A stretch of 64,000 nt of DNA, taken from Paenibacillus tundrae (lineage in GTDB: Bacteria; Bacillota; Bacilli; Paenibacillales; Paenibacillaceae). Positions 16,846 through 26,256 of the stretch are shown here, piece by piece. Both the position numbers and the translations under genes were made by a program. The stretch covers positions 101,752 through 165,751 of the forward strand of contig NZ_JAUSTI010000014.1 of assembly GCF_030812775.1 (NCBI RefSeq), given 5' to 3'. The notes under the pieces are model-generated. The model searched no databases and was not told the DNA's origin. It was given only the letters and a program-made list of their open reading frames with translations. Numbering within the stretch: position 1 is the stretch's first letter; each line of letters starts with the position of its first letter.

Positions 16846-17631
16846 TTATATGCCGTCTCCAAACTGCCAGCAATTCAAACTTAACGTGCCGCAGGCATAC
16901 GATTGAAATAATCGCTTCGCTGTGCGAGACATATCTGCTGTGCCCATTGCGTAGAACAATGGCGCTAGATGTTCCATGCCATAGGACGGAACGGCCGTCC
17001 GCGCATGAGGAGCCTTTTTTTCATACAAAAACAATTCTCTGGTATTCCACTGCTCTAGACGCTCCCCAAGCCAGTCATCGAACTCTAAGGCCCAGTCTTG
17101 TGGCTCATCATCCTGTGCCAGCATTCTCAGATTATGAACCGTTCCACCACTACCGATGATCAGCACGTTATCATGCCTGAGCTGCTCCAGCATACGTCCA
17201 ATATCATACTGCTCTTGTGGAGAACGCAGCGAGTCTACCGATAAGGCAATAACCGGAATGTTGGCTTCGGGGTACATATGCAGCAGCGGCACCCATACGC
17301 CGTGATCCAGTCCGCGTCCTCGAACAGGTCGATGAGGCAAGTTGCTACGTGAGAATAACGCACAAATCTCGCTCGCAACATCGGTTTGCCCAGCTGCAGG
17401 GTAATGTATGTCATACATGGCTGGAGCGTATCCGTAAAAATCATGCAGGGTCTGATGAGACTCATCCATCGTCACCGAAGGCTCGGGACAGTCCCAGTGT
17501 GCAGTAAATACAACGATGGCCTTTGGAGCCGGCAGCTTGTCTCCAAGCTCGTTCAAAAATTGAGTGTAGTCACTGCTCTCCACCGCCAGAGTGGGAGAAC
17601 CATGCGCAATGAATAGTGCGGGTAATGTCAT
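16846..17631 (-). CDS. DODA-type extradiol ring-cleavage dioxygenase family protein
   Basis: A 261-residue protein of the LigB-like 4,5-DOPA extradiol dioxygenase (YgiD/DODA) family, which opens catechol-type rings with a bound divalent metal. Candidate metal and catalytic histidines are visible in FIAHGSPTL (H10), VFTAHWD (H45), RGLDHGVWVPL (H110) and GGTVHNLR (H166). The true substrate of bacterial members is unclear. The ATG at 17631 has GGAGG nine bases upstream; the TTG three codons earlier is too close to it. It lies 92 bp after an alpha/beta hydrolase gene on the same strand and may be cotranscribed with it. Confidence 0.88.
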   Translation of the reverse strand: MTLPALFIAHGSPTLAVESSDYTQFLNELGDKLPAPKAIVVFTAHWDCPEPSVTMDESHQTLHDFYGYAPAMYDIHYPAAGQTDVASEICALFSRSNLPHRPVRGRGLDHGVWVPLLHMYPEANIPVIALSVDSLRSPQEQYDIGRMLEQLRHDNVLIIGSGGTVHNLRMLAQDDEPQDWALEFDDWLGERLEQWNTRELFLYEKKAPHARTAVPSYGMEHLAPLFYAMGTADMSRTAKRLFQSYACGTLSLNCWQFGDGI

Positions 17632-17723
17632 TGCTGCCAACCTCCAGACACGGATAGGATGTTTACCTCTCTATTTTACCCCGAAGGAGGCGCTTTTCCA
17701 AGTTACTCCCCGTGACTTTTGAC

Positions 17724-18554
17724 TTAGATCATCCAGTGCTGCCAATCCTGTTCGATCTTCTGACGCTCACCCAGCCACTCTCTTGTCCGGGTAATCAGTT
17801 GTTCCCGCTCCTTACCTGAAGAGAAAGTGTGGTCTCCCTGGAAGATAATCTCCTTATCGCAGCGACCTTCCTGGCGCATCCAGAATACCTTTTGATATAA
17901 GAATGCGTAGTCAACTGGAATGATCTCATCTGACGTTCCATGAACGACTAACACATCGCCGCCAAATTTGACAGCCTCTTGAAATGGTTGATGCTCTGCC
18001 AGTGACTCGAAGAATTTCGGTGTGAATTTATATCCTAGGTAGTCAGCCGCACCGTGCTTCACACCTTCATCGTACACTTCCCGTCCAGTGATCTTCACAA
18101 TATCATTGAATGGATAACCTACCGAAGACCACATCACAAGATTCTTAACGCGTTTATCACGAACAGCTGTCAGCAGCGCCACTGCACCACCTAAACTATG
18201 ACCAATCAAAGTCACTCGGGTTGGGTCTACATCACTGCAATTCACAGCATAGTCCAGTACAGAGCGAGTTTGAGCAATCATAGACTCCAGTCCTTCAGCC
18301 CCATACTCGCCACTGCTCTCCCCGCAGCCAACATAATCGAAGCGCAGCACCAGATACCCATCCTCAGCCAGCTCACGAGCAGTTTTGACAAAAAGACGAT
18401 CCACCCCGATCCGACTACCCACGAAACCATGGCAGATGACAGCCAGAGGAACCCGCTGTTGGTGATTGGCCTCCTTAATGTCCTTAACCACTGGATAATG
18501 TATCGTGGCTGTTAATTCTTCCTCTCCATGGCGAATGCTGATCTGACGCTCCAT
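17724..18554 (-). CDS. Alpha/beta hydrolase (esterase/peptidase-like)
   Basis: A 276-residue cytoplasmic alpha/beta hydrolase. The nucleophile elbow is GHSLGGA (S120), an oxyanion motif CHGF lies at about 41-44, the acid is in HGTSDEIIP and the catalytic His in QGDHTF. The closest familiar group is the BAAT/feruloyl-esterase-like set of small esterases (S9-like fold); the substrate cannot be assigned. ATG at 18554 follows AAGGGGAAA. It may form an operon with the downstream dioxygenase-family gene. Confidence 0.85.
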   Translation of the reverse strand: MERQISIRHGEEELTATIHYPVVKDIKEANHQQRVPLAVICHGFVGSRIGVDRLFVKTARELAEDGYLVLRFDYVGCGESSGEYGAEGLESMIAQTRSVLDYAVNCSDVDPTRVTLIGHSLGGAVALLTAVRDKRVKNLVMWSSVGYPFNDIVKITGREVYDEGVKHGAADYLGYKFTPKFFESLAEHQPFQEAVKFGGDVLVVHGTSDEIIPVDYAFLYQKVFWMRQEGRCDKEIIFQGDHTFSSGKEREQLITRTREWLGERQKIEQDWQHWMI

Positions 18555-18775
18555 GCCGATTTCCCCTTTCCGTTCCCTGACTATATATGTTCTCTTTTTA
18601 ATTATATATAAATCCGATAAGTTTAGTGTGTATTAAAGTTGTAATAGTATATTATCATCTCAGAACCTCCACGTCAACCTGAGCCCAGTCCTCTTTTCAT
18701 TGGAAAGTATAGCGCCTACAACGGCCACTCTTTATTGTTATTTTATCGACATGCACGCCGCAAATGTACACATAC
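18555..18775. other. Intergenic region upstream of the hydrolase gene
   Basis: About 220 bp before the hydrolase start, A/T-rich at 18585-18660. No operator or gene recognised; it is bounded upstream by the terminator at 18776-18819. Confidence 0.4.
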
Positions 18776-18819
18776 AAAAGAGGCTCCAACCAGGCAACCG
18801 ATTTGCCTGAGATGGAACC
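18776..18819 (-). terminator. Terminator of the 78-residue hypothetical gene
   Basis: Two stacked stems, GGTTCCA/TGGAGCC-like outside and CAGGCAA/TTGCCTG inside, followed on the minus strand by TCTTTTG. It shares the motif ATCGGTTGCC with the corA terminator. Confidence 0.75.
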
Positions 18820-18867
18820 CCCTGGAGTCACACGGATCTAAATGAAGCTCATTCATCTATGCTGCGT

Positions 18868-19104
18868 TTACTCGTAACTTCGCCGGAACATGGCATGTGT
18901 CTCCGTCTGTCCCTGCCACTCGTGCTCACGTGCAAAATTAGAACTCTCCCAGAAGCTTCCCTCTTGCTCATTTCCTTCTGTAAGTTCATCTGACACCTCA
19001 GTATCCTCCGTTAGTTGCTCCAAAGGAACAACCTCATCCATCACACCGCGGGAATTACTGTTCATCAGTAGTTTTCGCGTTAGATCATTGTTGGACTGAT
19101 TCAT
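18868..19104 (-). CDS. Small acidic hypothetical protein (78 residues)
   Basis: A 78-residue hydrophilic, Glu/Asp/Asn-rich protein without signal peptide or membrane segment; aromatic residues cluster near the end (SFWESSNFAREHEWQGQ). ATG at 19104 has GGGAG ten bases upstream; a GTG three codons earlier is too close to it. A terminator follows. Not recognised; coding is supported by the ribosome binding site, the terminator and the lack of a better frame. Confidence 0.6.
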   Translation of the reverse strand: MNQSNNDLTRKLLMNSNSRGVMDEVVPLEQLTEDTEVSDELTEGNEQEGSFWESSNFAREHEWQGQTETHAMFRRSYE

Positions 19105-19316
19105 CGTATTCACACTCCCATTCTTAGGTTTTCGTTTGGAAATGCTACTATTGTGGTGGAATCAGGCTTCCTTTATTCACAATTCACACAATCGCAATAA
19201 TATGAGACGAGAGATCAGACATGCATACGCATAGCAATACTGAACCATGGGGAAAATAACAAAAATGGCTACATCTCACACCTCCCTCGTGCCTTCTGGC
19301 GAAAGGATTGAATGTT

Positions 19317-19436
19317 ATGGAACAGTGTATAGAATGGATCCGTGCTCACGGTAAGCTGGTGTTATTATGCACCTGTGTTATTCTCGCCTGCATTTGGATA
19401 TGGAAGAACCATGAACAGCTATTTTATAAGGAATGA
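19317..19436 (+). CDS. Small single-span membrane protein (39 residues)
   Basis: ATG at 19317 is preceded by AAAGGA nine bases upstream. It encodes 39 residues: a short polar start, a hydrophobic helix (LVLLCTCVILACIWIW, about residues 14-29) and a polar tail KNHEQLFYKE. Three cysteines lie in or next to the helix. It resembles the many small membrane proteins of Bacillales. No family recognised. It lies 95 bp before the DUF1129 gene. Confidence 0.5.
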   Translation: MEQCIEWIRAHGKLVLLCTCVILACIWIWKNHEQLFYKE

Positions 19437-19531
19437 CTTTGCGAAAAGACAGCCCTTCCCGTATACTAAAATACCGTTAGGGTTTCCACTTCAGTGGGAA
19501 CGGAAATGGGTTTAGACAGGGGGAGCAAGCA

Positions 19532-20284
19532 TTGGGGATTTCCTATAAGAAGCTAAGAGAAATACAGAATCGGCAAATGACCGAATTGAGTCGAATGACA
19601 CCGGATAACGTGAAATTGTTTAACCAGATCAGTACCATTGCGAGAAGCACTACTGCAGATGAGAAAACACAGGAAGAATGGATTTTGTCTGCGGGAAAAG
19701 AGATCGTTCAGGCTCAACAAGATGGACGCTCTGCCCATGAGCTATATGGAAGTGATTTAGAGGCGGCTGTACATACCGGACTTGGTCTGGATGAGGAAGA
19801 AGATAACGCAACCTCCGAGCAGCCAAAGAGCCTTGAAACGAATAGCACACAACCACAGCAACAGAAACAACCACGCACGCCGAAATGGTATGCGATGATT
19901 GCTTGGGCATCTGTGTCCTTTATCCTGCTGATTCAAGGCGGAGCTGGTTTAATTATTGGTTGGACAGATGGTGATATAGAGCCGTTTAGTCATATTAGTC
20001 TTTTCTCGATCATCGTGGCAGCGGTAGGTGGTATTGCCCTTGTAGAGATGCTACGCCGTCTAGCTGAGCGACCAGATGATCAAGGTGCGGATCGAAATGC
20101 TGTACCGAAAATCAATTTACGTGGGATCGTTATCTACCTTGCTGTCGTTGTGCTTGTCTTGTTTGTGGGATACCCACTCCGTGATAGCTTGCCCGTATTT
20201 AATCTCGCACCGTGGGTTAGTCTAGTGATTGGTATCGTTGGTCTGGCGTTGTTGCGCCCTCTCTTTGGTCAAAAGAAGGGGTAA
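19532..20284 (+). CDS. DUF1129-like integral membrane protein
   Basis: A 250-residue protein resembling the DUF1129 family. Residues 1-115 are soluble: a helical segment (KLREIQNRQMTELSRMTPDN), then an acidic and Gln-rich linker. Four transmembrane helices follow (about 118-140, 153-172, 197-215, 222-240). The TTG at 19532 is preceded by GGGGGAG. Function is unknown. Single gene with its own terminator. Confidence 0.75.
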   Translation: MGISYKKLREIQNRQMTELSRMTPDNVKLFNQISTIARSTTADEKTQEEWILSAGKEIVQAQQDGRSAHELYGSDLEAAVHTGLGLDEEEDNATSEQPKSLETNSTQPQQQKQPRTPKWYAMIAWASVSFILLIQGGAGLIIGWTDGDIEPFSHISLFSIIVAAVGGIALVEMLRRLAERPDDQGADRNAVPKINLRGIVIYLAVVVLVLFVGYPLRDSLPVFNLAPWVSLVIGIVGLALLRPLFGQKKG

Positions 20285-20337
20285 GCCACAAATGTAAACC
20301 GGATACCGGAAGGTATTGTAATGGTAGTCCAGATAAG

Positions 20338-20363
20338 AAAAGGAGCCGTAATGGCTCCTTTTT
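20338..20363 (+). terminator. Intrinsic terminator of the DUF1129-like gene
   Basis: Stem AAGGAGCC/GGCTCCTT, 5-nt loop, followed by TTTGG; A run on the other side, so it may work in both directions. Confidence 0.82.
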
Positions 20364-20465
20364 GGTTTATCTATTTTGGATCGTCACCCGTAATGAGATA
20401 AAAGGACGAATGATACCTTTTTAACCTTAACAGGCTAAATTGTTTACGAGGTTTATCTCACGCCT

Positions 20466-21377
20466 CTAGTGGTGACTATCTTGATTAGCCTTCAACTGAT
20501 TGCGCTGTTTGAGCTCCTTGCCGGGGGTCTCCCCGAATTCACGTTTGAACATACGGATAAAATAATTCACTTCCATGCCGATCATCTCAGCCGCTTCTTT
20601 AACACTAGATCGAGGGTGATCTTGCAGCCATTGAGATGCTTTTTGCAATCTGAGTCGCTGCATGTACTGATGCCCGGTTACCCCATGCTTCTGATGAAAT
20701 AAACGATTCAGATGTTGTACAGAGTAACCTACCGCTTCCGCAACATGCTTCAACAACAGATCCTCCTGATAGTGTACATGCATCAACTCAATAGCACGAG
20801 CAAATGCCCCACTTCCCGGATCATTCTCCTTCTCTGCAGTTATTATGGAGGTTTGACACCCTTCTACCGAGCCTGCTTCGTCATGAGATACCCAGCAACG
20901 TGCGATATCCAGAATAAGCTGATATATCAAGGCGGAGTTGTTCCAGCCATCTGTGCGTCCTTGATCTGGTGCATGCCAGATATCCGTCATTCTTGACCAA
21001 AATTGTTCCATATCCTTCAGATTCCGAGGTTCCGAAGGTAGTAACCCAACGGCATGAAGCACTGATCCAGCAGACTCTCCTCCAATACCGATATACCCAA
21101 GTTCCCAGCCAGATTTGGAATGAGGCATATGCTCATAAGCTACCCCAGGTTCGGTCACAAACATTTGCCCAGCATTCACTGACCAATCTCCCTTACCGGG
21201 AATCTTCAATTTCCCCATGCCAGTGCGTGACAAAAACAGTTGATACACCGGAAACCCATCAGGTCTGAGCTGCGGCTTCTCTTCATGTGTTCCAACGCAA
21301 TACAAATACAGCGGCAACCGGGAATCCGGCAAACCAGTCAAGCGAAATGCGAGCATTCCATCATTCCTTTCGGACAT
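20466..21377 (-). CDS. AraC family transcriptional regulator
   Basis: A regulator of about 303 residues with an N-terminal cupin-like ligand-binding domain (RPDGFPVYQLFLSRTG to GWELGYIGIGG) and a C-terminal pair of AraC helix-turn-helix motifs (about the last 100 residues, with VGYSVQHLNRLFHQKHG and MEVNYFIRMFKREFGETPGK). Such proteins usually sense a sugar or related small molecule; none is indicated by neighbours. The frame opens at 21458; ATG 21377 (MSERNDGM) is a tentative start because AGGAGG lies 18 bases upstream and only a weak GAGAAG is close. Confidence 0.85.
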   Translation of the reverse strand: MSERNDGMLAFRLTGLPDSRLPLYLYCVGTHEEKPQLRPDGFPVYQLFLSRTGMGKLKIPGKGDWSVNAGQMFVTEPGVAYEHMPHSKSGWELGYIGIGGESAGSVLHAVGLLPSEPRNLKDMEQFWSRMTDIWHAPDQGRTDGWNNSALIYQLILDIARCWVSHDEAGSVEGCQTSIITAEKENDPGSGAFARAIELMHVHYQEDLLLKHVAEAVGYSVQHLNRLFHQKHGVTGHQYMQRLRLQKASQWLQDHPRSSVKEAAEMIGMEVNYFIRMFKREFGETPGKELKQRNQLKANQDSHH

Positions 21378-21484
21378 GTGCTTCTCGTGCCTATTCCTCC
21401 TATTATCCCTTTGTTTGTCTGACTCGACAACCAGCCTAAGGAACCTATTTGGCGACATAATCTGATGGTCTGATCCAAAACGAA

Positions 21485-21520
21485 AAAACTCCCTTCAGAA
21501 TAAAGAAGGAAGTCTCTCTT
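21485..21520 (-). terminator. Intrinsic terminator of the GDGRDL-repeat protein gene
   Basis: On the minus strand, stem ACTTCCTTC/GAAGGGAGT, 7-nt loop, followed by TTTTTTCG. Confidence 0.7.
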
Positions 21521-21577
21521 TGGTACCTTTTTAGATTAAATACATATTTATCATTGAAACTAACGTTGGTGTAGATC

Positions 21578-24500
21578 CTATTGTACTGACAGATCTTGTA
21601 GTTTAACTTTATTCGATGGATCAGAGAGCGAGTTTTGGTTCGCTGTCGAATTATTAGCCACAGATAAGATATACACTGTGTATTCTGATCCAAGTTCAAT
21701 TTTATTTCCTTTGGAGTCGATCGTATTGTTATCCAATACAATTTCTCCCGAAGTAGCCTCAGATGGAGTTATGGTTTTGAAAGAGCTGGTCACTGCTGAA
21801 GTCTCATTGAATGTCTCACCGTCTTTAACAACAAAAAACTTATACTCCGAAATCCCTGCTCCTGGCACTGTAAACTTCACCTTGAGGCTCGCAGTTCCCG
21901 TACTGGTATTTTCGGCATTTGCTATAGTAGCTTTTTCAACCGGAACCTGAACAGGTGCCTGTTTCTTTGCATTTATTTTCAATGAATTAGAAACCAAGCT
22001 TGACTCAAGTTTGCTGTCAGATGATTCGGACAAGATGTACAACGTGTAAGAGTCTCCTGGCACAATTTTCTGACCATAGACATCAAGTAAGTCACTTCCA
22101 AGTGTAATAGGATTACCTTTAATTTCCGCGTAATTTTTAGTGTTTGATTTTGCAATTGTCGTCGCCATACTGACACTCAATTCACTTCCAGCCGGAGCAA
22201 CCATTACTACGTAACGTCCAATCCCTTTTTTCGAATCTGGTTCCCTATATGTTAAAGTAACATCAGTTAAATCCCCATTAGCTTGATCCACATCTTTAAC
22301 TTTAACCTCCGTAATGGTTACGGCTCCAACTCTTGTGTTGTCCGTCAATCTAATGGTTCCTGATGGAGATGACAACACATTAGCAATGGAGTTGTTACTA
22401 CTCACTGCCAGTACGTAGACTTTATAGTCCACACCATTAATTATTGGGTCACCATCGACTGTCTTAGAATCTCTTAAGAAGTTAACCGTTAGGTTTGATC
22501 CTGTTTTGCTAACAGCTCTGTAATACGAACCACTCAGTGCATTGGCATTTCCCAGATTGAAATTACTATTCGCTCTTACCACAAAAACGCGATATTGGCT
22601 TAAATTCGTCTCATCCGTGGATCTACTGAACGTCACTTGCAAGTCCCTGCCGTCTCCATTATCCGCAACATCTGCTGCTTGAACACCAGTTGGTGCAGTC
22701 AGCGCAGTATTCTTAGTAAGTGTAATCGGTAGAGAATAACCGGACAGTGAATTCTGGCTAGAGTTCCCACTGCTGCTTACCGATAAAACAAACACGCGGT
22801 AGCTTACACCTTCTCTAATGGTTGTACCATAGACATCCCTTAGACCAGAAGAAAGTGTGAAGGTCTGATTACCTCCTGTTTTGTTCACTTGTTGATAATA
22901 AGATGACGCATTCGCTGCATTCAGCGTAAAGCTGCCTACATTACCAGAAGGAACAACGAACACACGGTACGATGATACTCTGGATTCATCTGTAGCTCTG
23001 GTAAACGAAACACGTAGATCTCGACTATCCCCATAATCACTTACATCGGCAACCGTCAGGTTACTTACCGCCCCTGCATTCCCATTGTTCGTCAATCTCA
23101 GCACGGCTGAGGAAGAAGACAATATATTGGCTGCACCATTGTTACCTACAGCCAGCACGTAGATCCGATAATCCTGTAGGTTCGTCACATTATAACCGCT
23201 CGTATCCTTCATTGAAGAAGGTAGCGTTGTCGTAATGTTATTGCCTGTTTTGTTCACCGTATAATAGAAGTTAGATGACAAATTATTGGCTGTGGTCAAG
23301 TTAAAGCTGCTGGATACCGCATTACGCACTACAAAGATACGGTAGCTCGATACCTTAGATTCATCCGATGAGCGGTTGAAGCTCACTTGAATATCGCGCC
23401 CATCTCCATAATCCGAGTTATCTTTGACCTGTGTAATGACAGGAGCTGTTGTAGCGTTAACTCCCAGTGTTAATGATGCAGACGCAGCGGACAGTTTATT
23501 GTCTGTTGTTGCCGCATTGGTGCTCACGGACAGAATGTAGACAACGTAGGCTGTGCCATTTTTGATGATTTCTCCAGATGTATCTCGCGTGGATGAGCTG
23601 AACTGACTCTTCATCGTCTGCGTATTTGCTTTATAGATAATCGTTGAATTGGAGTTACTCACTTTGTTCGCTGCGGCTAGACTAAACGAAGAAGCATCCT
23701 TCGCTTTCACTACAAATGCACGATAATACGTAATGTTCGACGTATTGCTCGGTTGCGTGAAGTTAATCTCCAGATCGCGTCCATCGCCGTAATCACTAAT
23801 GTCTGCTGCACGCAAGCTAGTCACAGATTGAACGGCTGTCTTCACTGCGGATAATTTCAACGTTTGAGAAGACCAGCTGAGTGTATTTTTATAGTTATTG
23901 TTGTTATTACCTACTGTAAGTACATACAAGCGATAGGTTTCATTGGAGTTCAACAGATCCCCATTCACATCTCGCGTCTGTGCGTTGAGTGTCAACTTAG
24001 GGTTATTGCCATTCGGTGTTATGGATGTATAGTTTCCAGATGGTACGGCTGTTGCCGAACTCTCGTTGAAGCCATTCACATCACGGGTTTTGACCAGCAT
24101 GACACGATAGGCTGATACAGCTCTTTCCGAGGTTGGACGTGTGAAACTTACGGTCAGATCGCGCCCATCTCCATTACTTCCGGATACAGAACCGTAAATA
24201 TTCCATGCTGAATATTGTGTATCGTCTACAGGAGGTGCTTCCGTTTTCTTAATATCTACCCGCTGCATACGGGAGTTCCAGAATACTTTTTCCCCAAATG
24301 CTTCGCTCACAAATCGAATCGGAACCATCGTGCTTCCTTTAATCGTATTGGCAGGTACATCCAGTGCTACGGCTTCTCCGTTAATGTAAGCAACCTTGGA
24401 ACCCAGCGTCAGTGAAACTTCCTGGTCTCCCCGCGTCGCCTTAATGGTTTTCGTTTTGTTCGTATACTGTACTTTGGCATCCAATCCTTCGAAGATTGAT

Positions 24501-24667
24501 CTTAGTGGAACCAGTACACGCCCAGCCTTCATTACAGGTGCCTGAGCTGAAGATATCTCTGCATCATTGATATAAATGCTAATTCTTGCAGCAGCATCCA
24601 TAACCGACGTTGGTAGTGCTGACATCAACATAGCTGATACCGCCAATGCTGACATCACCTTTTTCAC
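21578..24667 (-). CDS. Secreted protein: copper-amine-oxidase N-like domain plus seven GDGRDL repeats
   Basis: A 1029-residue secreted protein. GTG at 24667 follows GGGAGG, which decides the start. A signal peptide ends near VMDAAA (about 27). A copper amine oxidase N-terminal-like domain follows (about 28-140; GRVLVPLRSIFEGLDAKV, then GSTMVPIRFVSEAFG), a small domain common in Paenibacillus exported proteins that is not itself enzymatic. The rest is seven units of about 110-130 residues, each opening with a GDGRDLxVxFxR-like core, then YRVFVV and a closing YRVYVLAV strand; units 6 and 7 lack the GDGRD core. The repeats look like fibronectin-III-type beta domains. No anchor is seen. The role is unknown; an adhesive or matrix function is a guess. 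Confidence 0.88.
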   Translation of the reverse strand: MKKVMSALAVSAMLMSALPTSVMDAAARISIYINDAEISSAQAPVMKAGRVLVPLRSIFEGLDAKVQYTNKTKTIKATRGDQEVSLTLGSKVAYINGEAVALDVPANTIKGSTMVPIRFVSEAFGEKVFWNSRMQRVDIKKTEAPPVDDTQYSAWNIYGSVSGSNGDGRDLTVSFTRPTSERAVSAYRVMLVKTRDVNGFNESSATAVPSGNYTSITPNGNNPKLTLNAQTRDVNGDLLNSNETYRLYVLTVGNNNNNYKNTLSWSSQTLKLSAVKTAVQSVTSLRAADISDYGDGRDLEINFTQPSNTSNITYYRAFVVKAKDASSFSLAAANKVSNSNSTIIYKANTQTMKSQFSSSTRDTSGEIIKNGTAYVVYILSVSTNAATTDNKLSAASASLTLGVNATTAPVITQVKDNSDYGDGRDIQVSFNRSSDESKVSSYRIFVVRNAVSSSFNLTTANNLSSNFYYTVNKTGNNITTTLPSSMKDTSGYNVTNLQDYRIYVLAVGNNGAANILSSSSAVLRLTNNGNAGAVSNLTVADVSDYGDSRDLRVSFTRATDESRVSSYRVFVVPSGNVGSFTLNAANASSYYQQVNKTGGNQTFTLSSGLRDVYGTTIREGVSYRVFVLSVSSSGNSSQNSLSGYSLPITLTKNTALTAPTGVQAADVADNGDGRDLQVTFSRSTDETNLSQYRVFVVRANSNFNLGNANALSGSYYRAVSKTGSNLTVNFLRDSKTVDGDPIINGVDYKVYVLAVSSNNSIANVLSSPSGTIRLTDNTRVGAVTITEVKVKDVDQANGDLTDVTLTYREPDSKKGIGRYVVMVAPAGSELSVSMATTIAKSNTKNYAEIKGNPITLGSDLLDVYGQKIVPGDSYTLYILSESSDSKLESSLVSNSLKINAKKQAPVQVPVEKATIANAENTSTGTASLKVKFTVPGAGISEYKFFVVKDGETFNETSAVTSSFKTITPSEATSGEIVLDNNTIDSKGNKIELGSEYTVYILSVANNSTANQNSLSDPSNKVKLQDLSVQ

Positions 24668-24994
24668 TTGATTTCCTCCCGCTTTCCTCATATCCCAATA
24701 TCCCCATTCTTATCATTAGTGAACTGCAAAATGTATTCATTTCATCACAATTAATTCCTGTAATTTCCTGTGTACATCTATGACGTTTGGACAAGTGAAA
24801 AAGTTTCCACCCATCCAAAATATATTTTTACAGAGATTCCCTTCCACCTTCTACCTCTCAAAGGTTAAAAATAACAGAACTTTTTGTCACTATTCCGAAA
24901 CAACATCTCCATTCAAATCGTTTATGTTAGAACAAATGGAATTATTGGATTTCGACCTACTTACACTTTTCTAATCTACGGGAGGTTTACACAG
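24668..24994. other. Intergenic region between divergent secreted-protein genes
   Basis: 327 bp, A/T-rich, with presumed promoters for both flanking genes. No clear operator, ORF or structured RNA was recognised. Confidence 0.4.
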
Positions 24995-25990
24995 ATGATA
25001 CCTTCGTACCCATCTGCCAAACGTAACGGATTGCGTTTCATCATGACAGCAACAGCTCTAGCACTGTTGATTCAATCCGGAATGGCAAGCACAACAGGAA
25101 TCGCTGCCGCCGCTTCATCTCAGACTGAGGCCAAAGTAACGACTAATAGTTCTAAGGCAATCTATACAACATTTCAATCCAAGCTTAAGCAAAAGAACGG
25201 TTTAATCGCTGCAGACGCCTATCTAACGAACCGAATCACACAAGTAACGTCGCACCATCTAACCTTGATGGTATTGCAATTAGAGAATGCTCGGTTGAAG
25301 TCATTAACGACGATGACAGACCGCATGCTCGTTCCTAATGTGCAGGACAAGATGATGAAGATTTATCAATGGAACGATACTTTTACGAGTTTAATGGGGC
25401 GTACTCAGGATACCAGTCTACAGACCCTGTTAAAAGAAGCACGCGATAGCGGTTACAAACTCGTTATGATTGAAGGTTCTCTTTACCCCATCATGAACTA
25501 CGCTGCCTTCCAAAAATATATTAACTTGAAGCCTGACATTTCGAGCTACATGAATATAATGGCTGCCGAAACTAAGAAGATCCCAGCAGAAGACGGTGGA
25601 CTACTCATCGGGTATCAGGAAATATTGCTTCGAGCTCGTAATCAAGAGCTATTTCTAGAACATCATCCAACATCGAATCGGGTGAAGCAAGTGCAGAACC
25701 TATTTGATAGCTATACCATGTATACCTTCTACGGACTGAATAACACGCCGTTATTTGATTACGAGACGAATAAAATGGTGCCTAACGCACAGAAAGGGTA
25801 CACCGCTGTCATTCAGCGACTGGCGACTACAGATAGTCCTTTTCTAGATAAGCTTGCCGCCTTCATGGATGTGGTGCGTGAAGCAAAATACGAGAAAACG
25901 ACGGCTGTTGAAGCCTGGCTGGACATTAATGTTCCATTACCAAACAACTCTAGTCACTATACTTACTCCTTACGGGGAATAAGCAGATAG
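24995..25990 (+). CDS. Secreted protein of unknown function (331 residues)
   Basis: ATG at 24995 follows GGGAGG by nine bases; the frame is open 37 codons further up without a good site. Residues 1-41 form a signal peptide with a basic start (SAKRNGLRF) and a core ATALALLIQSGMAS. The mature part is predominantly helical, rich in Lys, Thr, Leu and Met, with few aromatic clusters (SLYPIMNYAAFQKYINLK at about 161-178). No catalytic motif, lipobox or anchor is seen. I do not recognise the family. Single gene, convergent with the GNAT gene across a shared terminator. Confidence 0.75.
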   Translation: MIPSYPSAKRNGLRFIMTATALALLIQSGMASTTGIAAAASSQTEAKVTTNSSKAIYTTFQSKLKQKNGLIAADAYLTNRITQVTSHHLTLMVLQLENARLKSLTTMTDRMLVPNVQDKMMKIYQWNDTFTSLMGRTQDTSLQTLLKEARDSGYKLVMIEGSLYPIMNYAAFQKYINLKPDISSYMNIMAAETKKIPAEDGGLLIGYQEILLRARNQELFLEHHPTSNRVKQVQNLFDSYTMYTFYGLNNTPLFDYETNKMVPNAQKGYTAVIQRLATTDSPFLDKLAAFMDVVREAKYEKTTAVEAWLDINVPLPNNSSHYTYSLRGISR

Positions 25991-26114
25991 GTAGATAGGA
26001 CTTATTCAGTTTGATTTCTGCACTTCTTGTCGCTCTTTTACCATTCAAGCTAGCTTAAATTTTGTTGTCCAATTATAACGCCACTTCAATGCTCCGTGTA
26101 GCTTAAATGTACAC

Positions 26115-26150
26115 AAAAAAACCGCGACAGGCTTCGACCTATCGCGGTTT
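26115..26150. terminator. Bidirectional intrinsic terminator
   Basis: Stem AAACCGCGACAGG/CCTATCGCGGTTT, one mismatch, loop CTTCGA, with an A run before and TTTAATTT after. It lies between the convergent secreted-protein and GNAT genes. Confidence 0.85.
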
Positions 26151-26256
26151 AATTTGGTTTTAATTTAGTTTTGATTTTAAATGTATAATTCATTTTAATT
26201 ACGGTTAATTTGGCTTAACTAGAGTATAATAATTCGCTCTCCCATTCGTCTGACTA

